Of a stretch of 8,034 bases of DNA, positions 1-5,542 are shown in pieces. A model generated the notes under the pieces. That model saw nothing but the letters and a program-made list of their open reading frames with translations, was not told the origin of the DNA and ran no database searches. This DNA is from DASSUC01 sp035649895 (GTDB lineage Bacteria > Actinomycetota > Actinomycetes > Mycobacteriales > Micromonosporaceae), in contig DASRIS010000164.1 in assembly GCA_035649895.1 (NCBI GenBank), forward strand, positions 1-8,034, written 5' to 3'. The stretch's first letter is position 1. Each line of letters starts with the position of its first letter. The position numbers were made by a program, and so were the translations under genes.

Positions 1-761
1 CCCCGGACATGGCCGAGCAGGTCGAGCTGGCTGCGCTGGCGCGGGCCGAGCAGCGAGCCCACCGCGACCGGCATTTCACCCTCTCCGATGCCGGGAAGGG
101 CGCGGTCCGGCTGTCCGGCCGGTTGGGTGCCGAGGCCGCCGCGGTGGTCCGCGCGGCGCTGGAGCCGCTGTGCCGACCCGTCCCCGGTGACGAGCGCACC
201 CCAGGGCAGCGCCGTGCGGACGCGTTAGAGGACATCTGCCGGCTGGCCCTGTCCACCGACGAGCTGCCTGACCACGGCGGCGACCGGCCCCAGGTCGTGG
301 TCACCGTCGGCTACGACACGCTGGTCCGCCAGCTCGGACCCGGGCTGCTCGACACCGGCGAGACACTCAGCCCCGAGGCCGTGCGCCGCCTGGCGTGCGA
401 CGCCCAGATCGTGCCCGCCGTCCTCGACGGCACCGGGCAGCCGCTGGACCTGGGCCGGCAACGGCGGCTGGTCACCGGCGCACTGCGCCGCGCCCTAGTG
501 CTCCGCGATGGTGGATGTTCGTTCCCCAGCTGCGACCGACCAGCCCGATGGTGCCAGGGCCATCACGTCACCAGCTGGGCCGACGGCGGCCCCACCAGCC
601 TGGCAAACACCGCGCTGACCTGTACCTTCCACCACCGCCTGCTCCACCATGGCGGCTGGACTGTCCACATCGCACCCGACGGGCGACCTGAGTTCACCCC
701 ACCCGCCTGGGTCGACCCCACCCAACGACCCCGCCGCAACCGCTACTGGCCACGAAAGTAA
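1..761 (+). CDS. DUF222 / 13E12-type HNH endonuclease-like protein, C-terminal part (5' truncated by window edge)
   Basis: The reading frame is open to the left edge; the first ATG at 9 is probably internal, because family members are usually around 400-500 residues and only about 250 are visible. Numbering from that ATG, residues 1-160 match the C-terminal half of the DUF222 region: helical, with a PQVVVTVGYDTL strand at 94-105 and a conserved LGRQRRLVTGALRRAL stretch at 148-163. A C-terminal HNH module follows: paired cysteines C170 and C175, a His-His at 185-186 (GHHVTSWADGG), N200, C205 and H208-H209 (HHRLLHHGGW). This is the ββα-metal nuclease layout with a structural zinc site. The family is abundant and multicopy in actinobacteria; nuclease activity and biological role are mostly untested, though links to mobile DNA have been suggested. 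No transposase or inverted repeat accompanies it here. It is convergent with the glycosidase gene. Family call is firm, function is not. Confidence 0.9.
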   Translation, partial: PDMAEQVELAALARAEQRAHRDRHFTLSDAGKGAVRLSGRLGAEAAAVVRAALEPLCRPVPGDERTPGQRRADALEDICRLALSTDELPDHGGDRPQVVVTVGYDTLVRQLGPGLLDTGETLSPEAVRRLACDAQIVPAVLDGTGQPLDLGRQRRLVTGALRRALVLRDGGCSFPSCDRPARWCQGHHVTSWADGGPTSLANTALTCTFHHRLLHHGGWTVHIAPDGRPEFTPPAWVDPTQRPRRNRYWPRK

Positions 762-859
762 CAGCGATCAACAGATATCAGCTGCTGCGTCTTCCAGGTG
801 GGCGAGCTGGGGTCGGGACCTGACGCTTCACTGAACCCCTGTCAGATCACCGACCGCCA

Positions 860-889
860 CCGGCAGCGGATCGTCGCTGAGCGCGCCGG
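860..889. terminator. Weak candidate terminator hairpin between convergent genes
   Basis: The 162-bp gap between the HNH gene (stop at 761) and the glycosidase gene (stop at 924) contains one bulged inverted repeat. CCGG at 860-863 pairs with CCGG at 886-889, and an inner 5-bp stem CAGCG (864-868) pairs with CGCTG (875-879) around a 6-nt loop. There is no U-tract on either strand. A bidirectional terminator is expected here from gene orientation, but this structure is modest and could be chance in GC-rich DNA. Confidence 0.3.
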
Positions 890-900
890 CACTCCGGACG

Positions 901-933
901 CGACTACTGCGGCCCGGGTACGACTACTGCGGC
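901..933. repeat. 13-bp direct repeat spanning the glycosidase stop codon
   Basis: The 13-mer CGACTACTGCGGC occurs at 901-913 and again, identically, at 921-933. The second copy carries the TAG stop (complement of 924-926) of the - strand glycosidase gene. The first copy lies just downstream of the coding region. It may be a small duplication at the gene end or a remnant of slippage. No function is evident. Confidence 0.5.
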
Positions 934-2747
934 GCTCGTCGCGGTGTCGACAGGCCGTGCGCCTGGCGGTAGTGCTGCCAGACCTTGGCCACGGCCGCCA
1001 GGTCAGATGGGCGCAGCGCCTCGCCGCTGTGGTCGATGTGGGTCGCGTAGTAGAGCGCGGGCACGCCGAGCATCGGCTGGTGCGCGAGGTACTCCGCCCA
1101 CGCGGCCCGGTCCGGCAGGCACCAGCCGTCGGTGTCTACCAGCAGCTCTCCGCAGGCGGCCCGCACGACCTCGGCCCGGTAGGCCATCTGGCGCACCACC
1201 GGGCCGTCCGGGTCGGGTGCGTCGAGCATCCGTACGTCGTTGAGCCGCACCATGTCGGTGACGTCGACGAAGGCGGGGTTCGGAGTGTGGGTGATGACCA
1301 GGGCGTCCGGCTTGGTCCGCTTGGCGCTGGCGTAGACCAGCTCGAGCAGGCGGTGCAGCAGGTCGGCCCCCCAGCTGTCCCCGGCGTGCTCGAGTGCCAC
1401 GCCGCTCGGCGTACGCGCGATGAAGTCGACCTTGAGGCCGTCCGCGTCCAGCCCGCGGGCGCCGAGCATGTAGCCGACGGCGTCCTCGACCAGCCTCCGG
1501 CACGCGTCGGCCTGCGGGTCCAGCGCGACCGGGGTCCCGTCCGGCATGCGCACGCAGGCCGAGGCCGGTGCGCCCGCGACGTCCCACGCCTTCCACCACA
1601 GCAGCACCCGCTGGCCCTGCTCGTGCCGGCGGGCGACCCACCCGCGCAGGTCGGGCCATTTCGCCGGGTCGGGCCGGCAGGTGGCGTACTCCAGCTGCCA
1701 CTTGTCGTCGATGACCACCGTGCCGGGCAGCACGCCGTGCTGCGCGAGCGCCGCCAGGAACTGGTCGTAGTGCTGCTGGGTGGCGAGGTCCTGGGCGCAC
1801 CGTCCGGTGACCGCGGCGAGGTGGCACTGCGCGCCCCAGCCACAGAAGATCGGCTGGCGCCAGTACGCCGGCGGCTGCCGGGCGGGGCCGGTGGAGGCGG
1901 CCGGGACGGCGCGCCGCTCGACCAGCAGCTCCCGGTGCCGGCGGAGCACGGCGTACGGGTCGGCCTGGCCGAACAGCACCACCACGGTCGGCGCGCGGAA
2001 CCGGCCGGCCACCCGCGTGTGCCCCTCGTAGTCCAGCCGCAGGCTGAACCCGTCGGTCCCGCCGGTGTAGTGCAGCGCGGTGAAGGTCTGCTCCCGGACC
2101 GGCGCGAGCAGGCCGACCCCGGCCCACTGCCCGCCCGGCAGGTCGCCGCCAGCGCCGGGCGGATCCCGGCGCCGGTCGCCGGCCGGGCTGGGCGGATCCC
2201 GGCTCACCGCAAAGCACCAGGGCGCCGGCGCGAACAGCCACCGCCCGACCCCAGGCTCGCCGCCGTCGCCGACCACGCCGATGGTGGCCGGCTCGACCGC
2301 GGGCCGGGCGATCCGGCGCGGGTGGTCCGGGTTGGGGGAGAACACGGTACGCAGCGCGGACCCGCTGGGCAGGAAGCCGTACGGCGGGCGCCACCCGCCG
2401 AGCAGGTGCGCGGTCAGGATCCGCCCGTCCCCGTACACCTCGGCCGTGACCTCGAGCCGGTCCTCGTGGCACTCGACGATGGTGGTCCGCTGCCGCCACC
2501 GGGAGCTGGCGCAGGCCATCTCGATGCGGACCCGGTCCAGGTGGAGGTCGACCTGGTGCGACACCGGCTCCACGCGCAGCGTCTCGTCCGGGCCGGCCAG
2601 CGTATCGAGGGAGGCCAGCAGCCGCAGCCGGAACCACAGCCGGTCGTCGGCGCCGTACACCGCGGCCACCGCCCGGCGCGGGTCGAGGACCAGCCGGTAG
2701 GCCAGTGCCGTGATCGCGAGGTCGGTCCCCGCGCGGGTCACCCTCAT
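924..2747 (-). CDS. TIM-barrel glycoside hydrolase, GH36/GH31-like (alpha-galactosidase-type)
   Basis: A 607-residue protein. The ATG at 2747 is chosen because it forms an ATGA overlap with the stop of the upstream MBL gene; an in-frame start at 2831 would lie inside that gene. Residues 1-280 look like an N-terminal β-sandwich. From about 295 the sequence follows the retaining-glycosidase (βα)8 barrel pattern: GWG at 303-305, VVIDDKWQ at 344-351, WPDLRGW at 364-370, VLLWWKAWD at 381-389 and LKVDF at 438-442. D441 in KVDF is the likely nucleophile by analogy with KxDF in GH31/GH36. The acid/base is less certain; the Asp residues around 495-508 (VDVTDMVRLNDVR) and DTDGW at 538-542 are candidates. 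No signal peptide is seen, so a cytoplasmic enzyme acting on imported or phosphorylated oligosaccharides is inferred. Residues about 183-202 are a Pro/Gly/Arg-rich insert made by a short duplication. Fold and class are fairly sure; substrate is unknown. Confidence 0.82.
   Translation of the reverse strand: MRVTRAGTDLAITALAYRLVLDPRRAVAAVYGADDRLWFRLRLLASLDTLAGPDETLRVEPVSHQVDLHLDRVRIEMACASSRWRQRTTIVECHEDRLEVTAEVYGDGRILTAHLLGGWRPPYGFLPSGSALRTVFSPNPDHPRRIARPAVEPATIGVVGDGGEPGVGRWLFAPAPWCFAVSRDPPSPAGDRRRDPPGAGGDLPGGQWAGVGLLAPVREQTFTALHYTGGTDGFSLRLDYEGHTRVAGRFRAPTVVVLFGQADPYAVLRRHRELLVERRAVPAASTGPARQPPAYWRQPIFCGWGAQCHLAAVTGRCAQDLATQQHYDQFLAALAQHGVLPGTVVIDDKWQLEYATCRPDPAKWPDLRGWVARRHEQGQRVLLWWKAWDVAGAPASACVRMPDGTPVALDPQADACRRLVEDAVGYMLGARGLDADGLKVDFIARTPSGVALEHAGDSWGADLLHRLLELVYASAKRTKPDALVITHTPNPAFVDVTDMVRLNDVRMLDAPDPDGPVVRQMAYRAEVVRAACGELLVDTDGWCLPDRAAWAEYLAHQPMLGVPALYYATHIDHSGEALRPSDLAAVAKVWQHYRQAHGLSTPRRAPQ
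2157..2203. repeat. 33-bp-period in-frame duplication inside the glycosidase gene
   Basis: The 14-mer GGGCGGATCCCGGC occurs at 2157-2170 and 2190-2203. The 33-bp offset equals 11 codons, so the frame is kept. In the protein it gives two similar RDPP..(A/G)GD units at about residues 183-201, a Pro/Gly/Arg-rich loop in the N-terminal domain. This is probably a surface loop expanded by slippage. Confidence 0.6.
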
Positions 2748-4558
2748 CGCACGTCCACCAGCGCCTCCGCGTGCTGGCCGAACCGCCGGTCGCCGACGGT
2801 CAGGTCGGCGGCCACCCGGGCCCGCCGCCACTCACCAAAGGTCGGCGGCAGCACCTCGAAGGTTAGTGTCGTGGTGGCGTTGCCCGGTAGCTCGGCGAAG
2901 GCGACCGGCGGCGAGCACTTCCAGCCCGCCGGCAGCACCAGCTCCACGGTGACCAGCTCCGCCGCCCGGAACGGGTTGGTCACCTCGACCTGCAGGCTCA
3001 GCGGCTCACCCGGCCTGGTGGCCGACTGGTACGGGAAGATCCGCGCCCCGAACCCCTCGGCACCGAAGTCCACATCGGCCAGTGGCAGCAGCTCCCGGTG
3101 CAGCCGCGCCAGCTCCTGCCCCTTGGCCAGCAGCATGTCCAGGTAGGCGTCGTCGATGCCCCGGGGCGCCCAGTGCCCGCTGATCATCAGCTCGGGGCGC
3201 AGCCTCCGGTAGAGCTGGGCGCTGGCCACGAAGTCATCGATCTGGAACCGGTTCTTGTACTGGAAGTTCAGCACCTCCGGTCGCTCGCCCGGCAGCCAGC
3301 CGGTGCTCTGCTGGTCCCCGGTGGCGAGGACGCGGCGGCCGTCCACCTCCACGGCGATCGCCACTGCGTAGCGGGTGTGGCCGGGCAGCGGGTACATGGT
3401 CAGCTCGTACTCCCGCCACCGCAGCGGCCGGCCCGCCTCGACCACGCGGTCCACCAGGATCGGGTCGTACCACAGGCACGGCAGGTCGTAGCGCAGCGGC
3501 GCGATGAGCACCTCGGCGATGGACCGCTCCGCCCAGATCTGCGTACCCTCGACCTCCCGCAGCAGGTTGAAGCCTGCGACGTGGTCGTCGTGGTAGTGGG
3601 TCGGGGTGGCCACCTCGACCCGTTCGACGCCGAAGTCGCGGCGCAGCACCCGCAGCGACGGCAGCCAGGGCCGGCGGGACGACCGGTCGTCCCCCACCGG
3701 AAGCCCGGCGATGCCGTCGAACCCGAAGTCCAGGAACATCGCCCCGCCGGAGTCGGAGAGCAGCACGTACGTCGTGGCGAAGCTGGTCCGGTTGCGCAGC
3801 AGGTGCGGGCTGAGCACCTCGAAGGGGCGTTCCCGCCGGCCGGGCATGTCCCATGGCGGCTCGCCCCGGTTGTCGAGCAGCGCGCACAGCCGCTGCTTGA
3901 GCAGCGCGGACGCGGTCGGCGGGGCGTCGATCGGCGGGCCGTGCGAGGGCAGTACGAGATCAGGCGCGTGCTCGGCCAGCTCGTCGAGGGAGAGCATGGT
4001 CGCCCGGGCCCCCTCCATCCCGGTGTACGACCACTGCATCGCCGCCAGGGACCACACCTGTCCGGGGCCGTAGATGAGGTCGCCGGTGAACGCCAGCCGC
4101 CGGCCCGCGACATCGACCAGATAGGACACTGAGCCCAGGGTGTGGCCGGGTGTGGGCAGGGTGGTCACCTGGTAGCCACCGAACTGGCGGGTCCGGTACT
4201 CCGGCACGGTGCCGGTCACCGGCACCGACCGCAACAGCGAGAACCTGTCCTGGCGCAGGTCGTAGTAGTTCAGCAGGGCCCGCGCCTGCCAGTGGTCGTC
4301 GACCCGGGCGAACAGGTCCTGTTCCACCGGGGGTACCCAGATCCGGATGCCCGCCGCGACCGCCCGGGCCAGGCCCTGCACCTGGTCCCGGTGGTGGTGC
4401 GTGACGAGTACGTCGGTGACCTGGTCCACGCCGAAGTCGGCGAGGTGGTCGAGCACCCGGCCGCTGCCGAAGTCGATCAGCACCGCCTGCCGGTCGTGAA
4501 CCAGCAGGTAGACGTTGCAGGTGTCCGCGAACTGGTACACGCCTTCGGCTATGCGCAC
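2744..4558 (-). CDS. Tandem metallo-beta-lactamase-fold hydrolase with C-terminal Ig-like domain
   Basis: A 604-residue protein from a GTG at 4558. That start has a purine-rich AGAGAGAG (complement of 4564-4571) 5 nt upstream and opens a typical MBL N-terminus (RIAEGVYQF.DTCNVYLL). GTG codons at 4582 and 4585 are alternatives; an ATG at 4690 would lie upstream of the predicted promoter. MBL domain 1 (about 1-245) has THHHRDQ at 53-59, H139 in PGHT, D160 in TGD and H206 in SHG. Its usual fourth motif His is Gln59. MBL domain 2 (about 250-495) has a complete set: H321, H323, D325, H326, H394 (PGHT), D415 (TGD) and H462 (SGH). Residues about 510-604 form an all-β Ig/NEW3-like domain (VEVTNPF, LVLPAGW). 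There is no signal peptide. The gene is first in an operon with the glycosidase. MBL-fold proteins include lactonases, esterases, phosphodiesterases and thioesterases; a role on a sugar lactone or ester is only an inference. Confidence 0.85.
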   Translation of the reverse strand: MRIAEGVYQFADTCNVYLLVHDRQAVLIDFGSGRVLDHLADFGVDQVTDVLVTHHHRDQVQGLARAVAAGIRIWVPPVEQDLFARVDDHWQARALLNYYDLRQDRFSLLRSVPVTGTVPEYRTRQFGGYQVTTLPTPGHTLGSVSYLVDVAGRRLAFTGDLIYGPGQVWSLAAMQWSYTGMEGARATMLSLDELAEHAPDLVLPSHGPPIDAPPTASALLKQRLCALLDNRGEPPWDMPGRRERPFEVLSPHLLRNRTSFATTYVLLSDSGGAMFLDFGFDGIAGLPVGDDRSSRRPWLPSLRVLRRDFGVERVEVATPTHYHDDHVAGFNLLREVEGTQIWAERSIAEVLIAPLRYDLPCLWYDPILVDRVVEAGRPLRWREYELTMYPLPGHTRYAVAIAVEVDGRRVLATGDQQSTGWLPGERPEVLNFQYKNRFQIDDFVASAQLYRRLRPELMISGHWAPRGIDDAYLDMLLAKGQELARLHRELLPLADVDFGAEGFGARIFPYQSATRPGEPLSLQVEVTNPFRAAELVTVELVLPAGWKCSPPVAFAELPGNATTTLTFEVLPPTFGEWRRARVAADLTVGDRRFGQHAEALVDVR

Positions 4559-4623
4559 GGCAGCTCTCTCTGTCGACGCCACCACCAGGAGCCGCCATAC
4601 CCGCCGGCCGGGCGGCTCGACGG

Positions 4624-4643
4624 ATCTGGCAACGTTGCCAGAT
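4624..4643. promoter_or_regulatory. Perfect 20-bp palindromic operator, LacI-family type
   Basis: The sequence ATCTGGCAACGTTGCCAGAT is its own reverse complement over all 20 bp. The central CAACGTTG with a CpG dyad axis is the classic shape of LacI/GalR-family operators, which usually control sugar-utilisation genes and release on sugar binding. It lies 66 bp upstream of the GTG start of the MBL-glycosidase operon and overlaps the edge of a candidate -10 box, the expected place for repression. No LacI regulator gene is present in the window, so the partner protein is inferred. Confidence 0.75.
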
Positions 4644-4671
4644 TGTGCGGTCGGCGCCCGCATCCCCACAA
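4642..4671 (-). promoter_or_regulatory. Candidate sigma-70-type promoter for the MBL-glycosidase operon
   Basis: On the - strand, TTGTGG (complement of 4666-4671) and CACAAT (complement of 4642-4647) sit 18 bp apart. They resemble -35 TTGACA and -10 TATAAT at three to four positions each. Transcription would start near 4635, inside the palindromic operator, leaving a leader of about 75 nt before the GTG at 4558. The match is moderate, but its position relative to the operator strengthens it. Confidence 0.45.
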
Positions 4672-4808
4672 GAGCCAAATGGTTCGACAATGTTCGATCT
4701 ATGTCGCTGTGGTGCGCGTGGGCGCAGCGCGTGGGCTGTGGGCGGCGATGGCACCCACCTGCGGTGGCTGGTAGGGCGGGCTCGACCTGCCATGGCTGGC
4801 ACCCGCAC

Positions 4809-4862
4809 GTCGCTCACCCGCGTGGTCGCTCATCTGGTGGTCGCTCATCCGGGTGTCGCTGT
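4809..4862. repeat. 15/16-bp imperfect tandem repeat, 3.5 units
   Basis: GTCGCTCA occurs at 4809-4816, 4825-4832 and 4840-4847, followed by a degenerate GTCGCTGT at 4855-4862. The spacing is 16, 15 and 15 bp, and the intervening bases are similar (G/T-rich). The 14-mer CGTGGTCGCTCATC at 4821-4834 is repeated exactly at 5191-5204 inside the 65-aa gene. The array is upstream of the MBL operon and downstream of the 65-aa gene. Its role is unknown. Confidence 0.6.
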
Positions 4863-4890
4863 GGCTCACGCCGAGCGGGGCGAGCCACGG
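4859..4890. other. Stem-loop next to the tandem repeat
   Basis: GTGGCTC at 4861-4867 pairs with GAGCCAC at 4882-4888 around a 14-nt loop. The stem extends by a T-G wobble and a C-G pair (4859-4860 with 4889-4890). It abuts the 15-bp repeat array on one side and a TATAGT hexamer (4903-4908, + strand) on the other. It may be a terminator or a structured leader element. No U-tract is seen. Confidence 0.4.
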
Positions 4891-4997
4891 GCGCAGGTGC
4901 CTTATAGTGCGGCAATGAGCGCGCGCGTGGTCTCCGCCCGAGCTGGAGACACGAGGCCGCTGGTAGACACGGAGCCGCTGGTGGGGAGAGCGTCAGC

Positions 4998-5037
4998 GGC
5001 CGGCTCACAGCAGACACCTGCTTTACGGGGGCCGGCC
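4998..5037 (-). terminator. Nested hairpin, candidate terminator for the 65-aa gene
   Basis: GGCCGGC (4998-5004) and GCCGGCC (5031-5037) form a 7-bp outer stem. Inside it, AGCAG (5009-5013) and CTGCT (5018-5022) form a second 5-bp stem with a 4-nt loop. The structure begins about 75 nt past the stop of the 65-aa gene in the direction of transcription. No T-run follows, as is common for actinobacterial terminators. Confidence 0.35.
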
Positions 5038-5070
5038 ATGTGCGGTCCGGCGAAGCTCGGCGGGTAGTAG

Positions 5071-5084
5071 TGGCGGTACCGCCA
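5071..5084. promoter_or_regulatory. Perfect 14-bp palindrome
   Basis: TGGCGGTACCGCCA is a perfect dyad 27 bp beyond the stop of the 65-aa gene (- strand). It could be a protein-binding site, or a short hairpin (5-bp stem, GTAC loop) contributing to termination. Nothing in the sequence decides between these. Confidence 0.35.
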
Positions 5085-5110
5085 TATCTCGGCACGCCAG
5101 CCCGGCGACC

Positions 5111-5308
5111 TCACGCTTTGTCCTCAGCCCTGGTGCGCAGCCGGATGCCGTCGCCGGTCTCCTCGATGATGAACTGGCCGGCTCGCGTGCCGTGGTCGCT
5201 CATCATCGCGTCATACAGCTCGGTGTTGGGGATGTCGAGGGTGCCGCCGGCGCGGCGGAGCAGGACGGCGAGTATCGCGCGCAGGTTGGCATCGCTGAGC
5301 TCGGACAC
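5111..5308 (-). CDS. Small hypothetical protein, 65 aa
   Basis: A GTG start at 5308 is preceded by a perfect AAGGAGG (complement of 5314-5320) with a 5-nt spacer, the best ribosome-binding site in the window. This favours this start over a longer in-frame reading from 5512. The product begins with SELSDANLRAILAVLLRRAG, a likely amphipathic helix at about residues 4-20. A segment TLDIPNTELYDAMMSDHG (23-40) follows, then a β-rich tail with FIIEETGDGIRLRTR (46-60). The helix plus β-hairpin layout could suit a small winged-helix-like or oligomerising protein, but no family is recognised and no catalytic motif is seen. There is no signal peptide or membrane segment. It is a single-gene unit between the csp terminator and a structured intergenic region. 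That it is a real gene is likely; its function is unknown. Confidence 0.75.
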   Translation of the reverse strand: MSELSDANLRAILAVLLRRAGGTLDIPNTELYDAMMSDHGTRAGQFIIEETGDGIRLRTRAEDKA

Positions 5309-5313
5309 GGCGG

Positions 5314-5320
5314 CCTCCTT
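5314..5320 (-). promoter_or_regulatory. Strong Shine-Dalgarno site that sets the start of the 65-aa gene
   Basis: AAGGAGG on the - strand is fully complementary to the 3' end of 16S rRNA and lies 5 nt before the GTG at 5308. It decides the start of this small gene. Confidence 0.85.
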
Positions 5321-5377
5321 GACGTGGCGGGGACTCGGGCCGGGCGGGCGCGTGCGTCGCTTCGTCGGCTGGGCGGT

Positions 5378-5394
5378 GCCGGCTACCAGCCGGC
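5378..5394. other. Hairpin upstream of the 65-aa gene
   Basis: GCCGGCT (5378-5384) and AGCCGGC (5388-5394) form a perfect 7-bp stem with a 3-nt loop, about 70 bp upstream of the GTG at 5308. It could be a leader structure or operator half-sites for this gene, or part of read-through control from csp. No clear -35/-10 pair was found in 5321-5488. Confidence 0.35.
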
Positions 5395-5488
5395 GCAGTG
5401 CTTGGGCGCGCCGAGGGCAGCGGGGAAGCTCCGGGACGGATGGGACGCAGACGGACCCCGCGGCACATGGCAGCGCTGCGGGGCCCGA

Positions 5489-5515
5489 GCATTGCGGCGC
5501 CAGGCGCCGCAATGC
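5489..5515 (-). terminator. Strong terminator hairpin downstream of the cold-shock gene
   Basis: The 13-nt arms GCATTGCGGCGCC (5489-5501) and GGCGCCGCAATGC (5503-5515) are perfectly complementary, separated by one base. In RNA the innermost pairs would open to form the loop. The structure starts 28 nt past the csp stop codon. There is no U-tract after it, so it would be of the non-canonical I-shaped type common in actinobacteria. Confidence 0.75.
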
Positions 5516-5542
5516 AGGTACGAAAGGTGCGTCGAGTAGGGG

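Noticed and set aside
1..761. HNH gene considered as part of an insertion sequence or intron
   Set aside because: DUF222/13E12 HNH proteins occur as ordinary chromosomal paralogues. No terminal inverted repeats, reverse transcriptase, integrase or intron boundary is visible here.
2748..2831. N-terminal extension of the glycosidase from 2831
   Set aside because: It would lie fully inside the MBL coding region and is Gly/Arg/Pro-rich. The ATG at 2747 gives a classic 4-nt ATGA coupling overlap.
798..3146. A 782-codon open frame on the + strand
   Set aside because: It lies antisense to the glycosidase and MBL genes, which carry clear domain motifs. Its product is Arg/Gly/Pro/His-rich with no recognisable domain, the usual mirror frame of high-GC coding DNA.
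3098..4132. A 344-codon open frame on the + strand
   Set aside because: Antisense to the MBL gene, with low-complexity composition and no motif. It is a shadow of the MBL reading frame.
4559..4690. N-terminal extension of the MBL protein from an ATG at 4690
   Set aside because: The extra 44 residues do not resemble an MBL N-terminus or signal peptide, and the region holds the palindromic operator and the candidate promoter. The GTG at 4558 has a purine-rich site at good spacing.
3960..4817. A 285-codon - strand frame starting at a GTG in the repeat array
   Set aside because: It overlaps the MBL gene out of frame and is Arg/Pro-rich. The real frame has all metal-binding motifs.
4699..4848. 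A 49-codon - strand ORF beginning MSDHQMSDH
   Set aside because: The start is created by the tandem repeat, the rest is low-complexity, and no ribosome-binding site precedes it. It is more likely a product of the repeat than a gene.
4809..4862. Repeat array considered as a CRISPR
   Set aside because: Units are 15-16 bp with only 7-8 bp between matching 8-mers and the spacers resemble each other; no cas gene is present.
5309..5512. 68-residue N-terminal extension of the 65-aa protein
   Set aside because: It would run through the csp terminator hairpin and is Arg/Pro/Ala-rich, while the GTG at 5308 has a perfect Shine-Dalgarno site.
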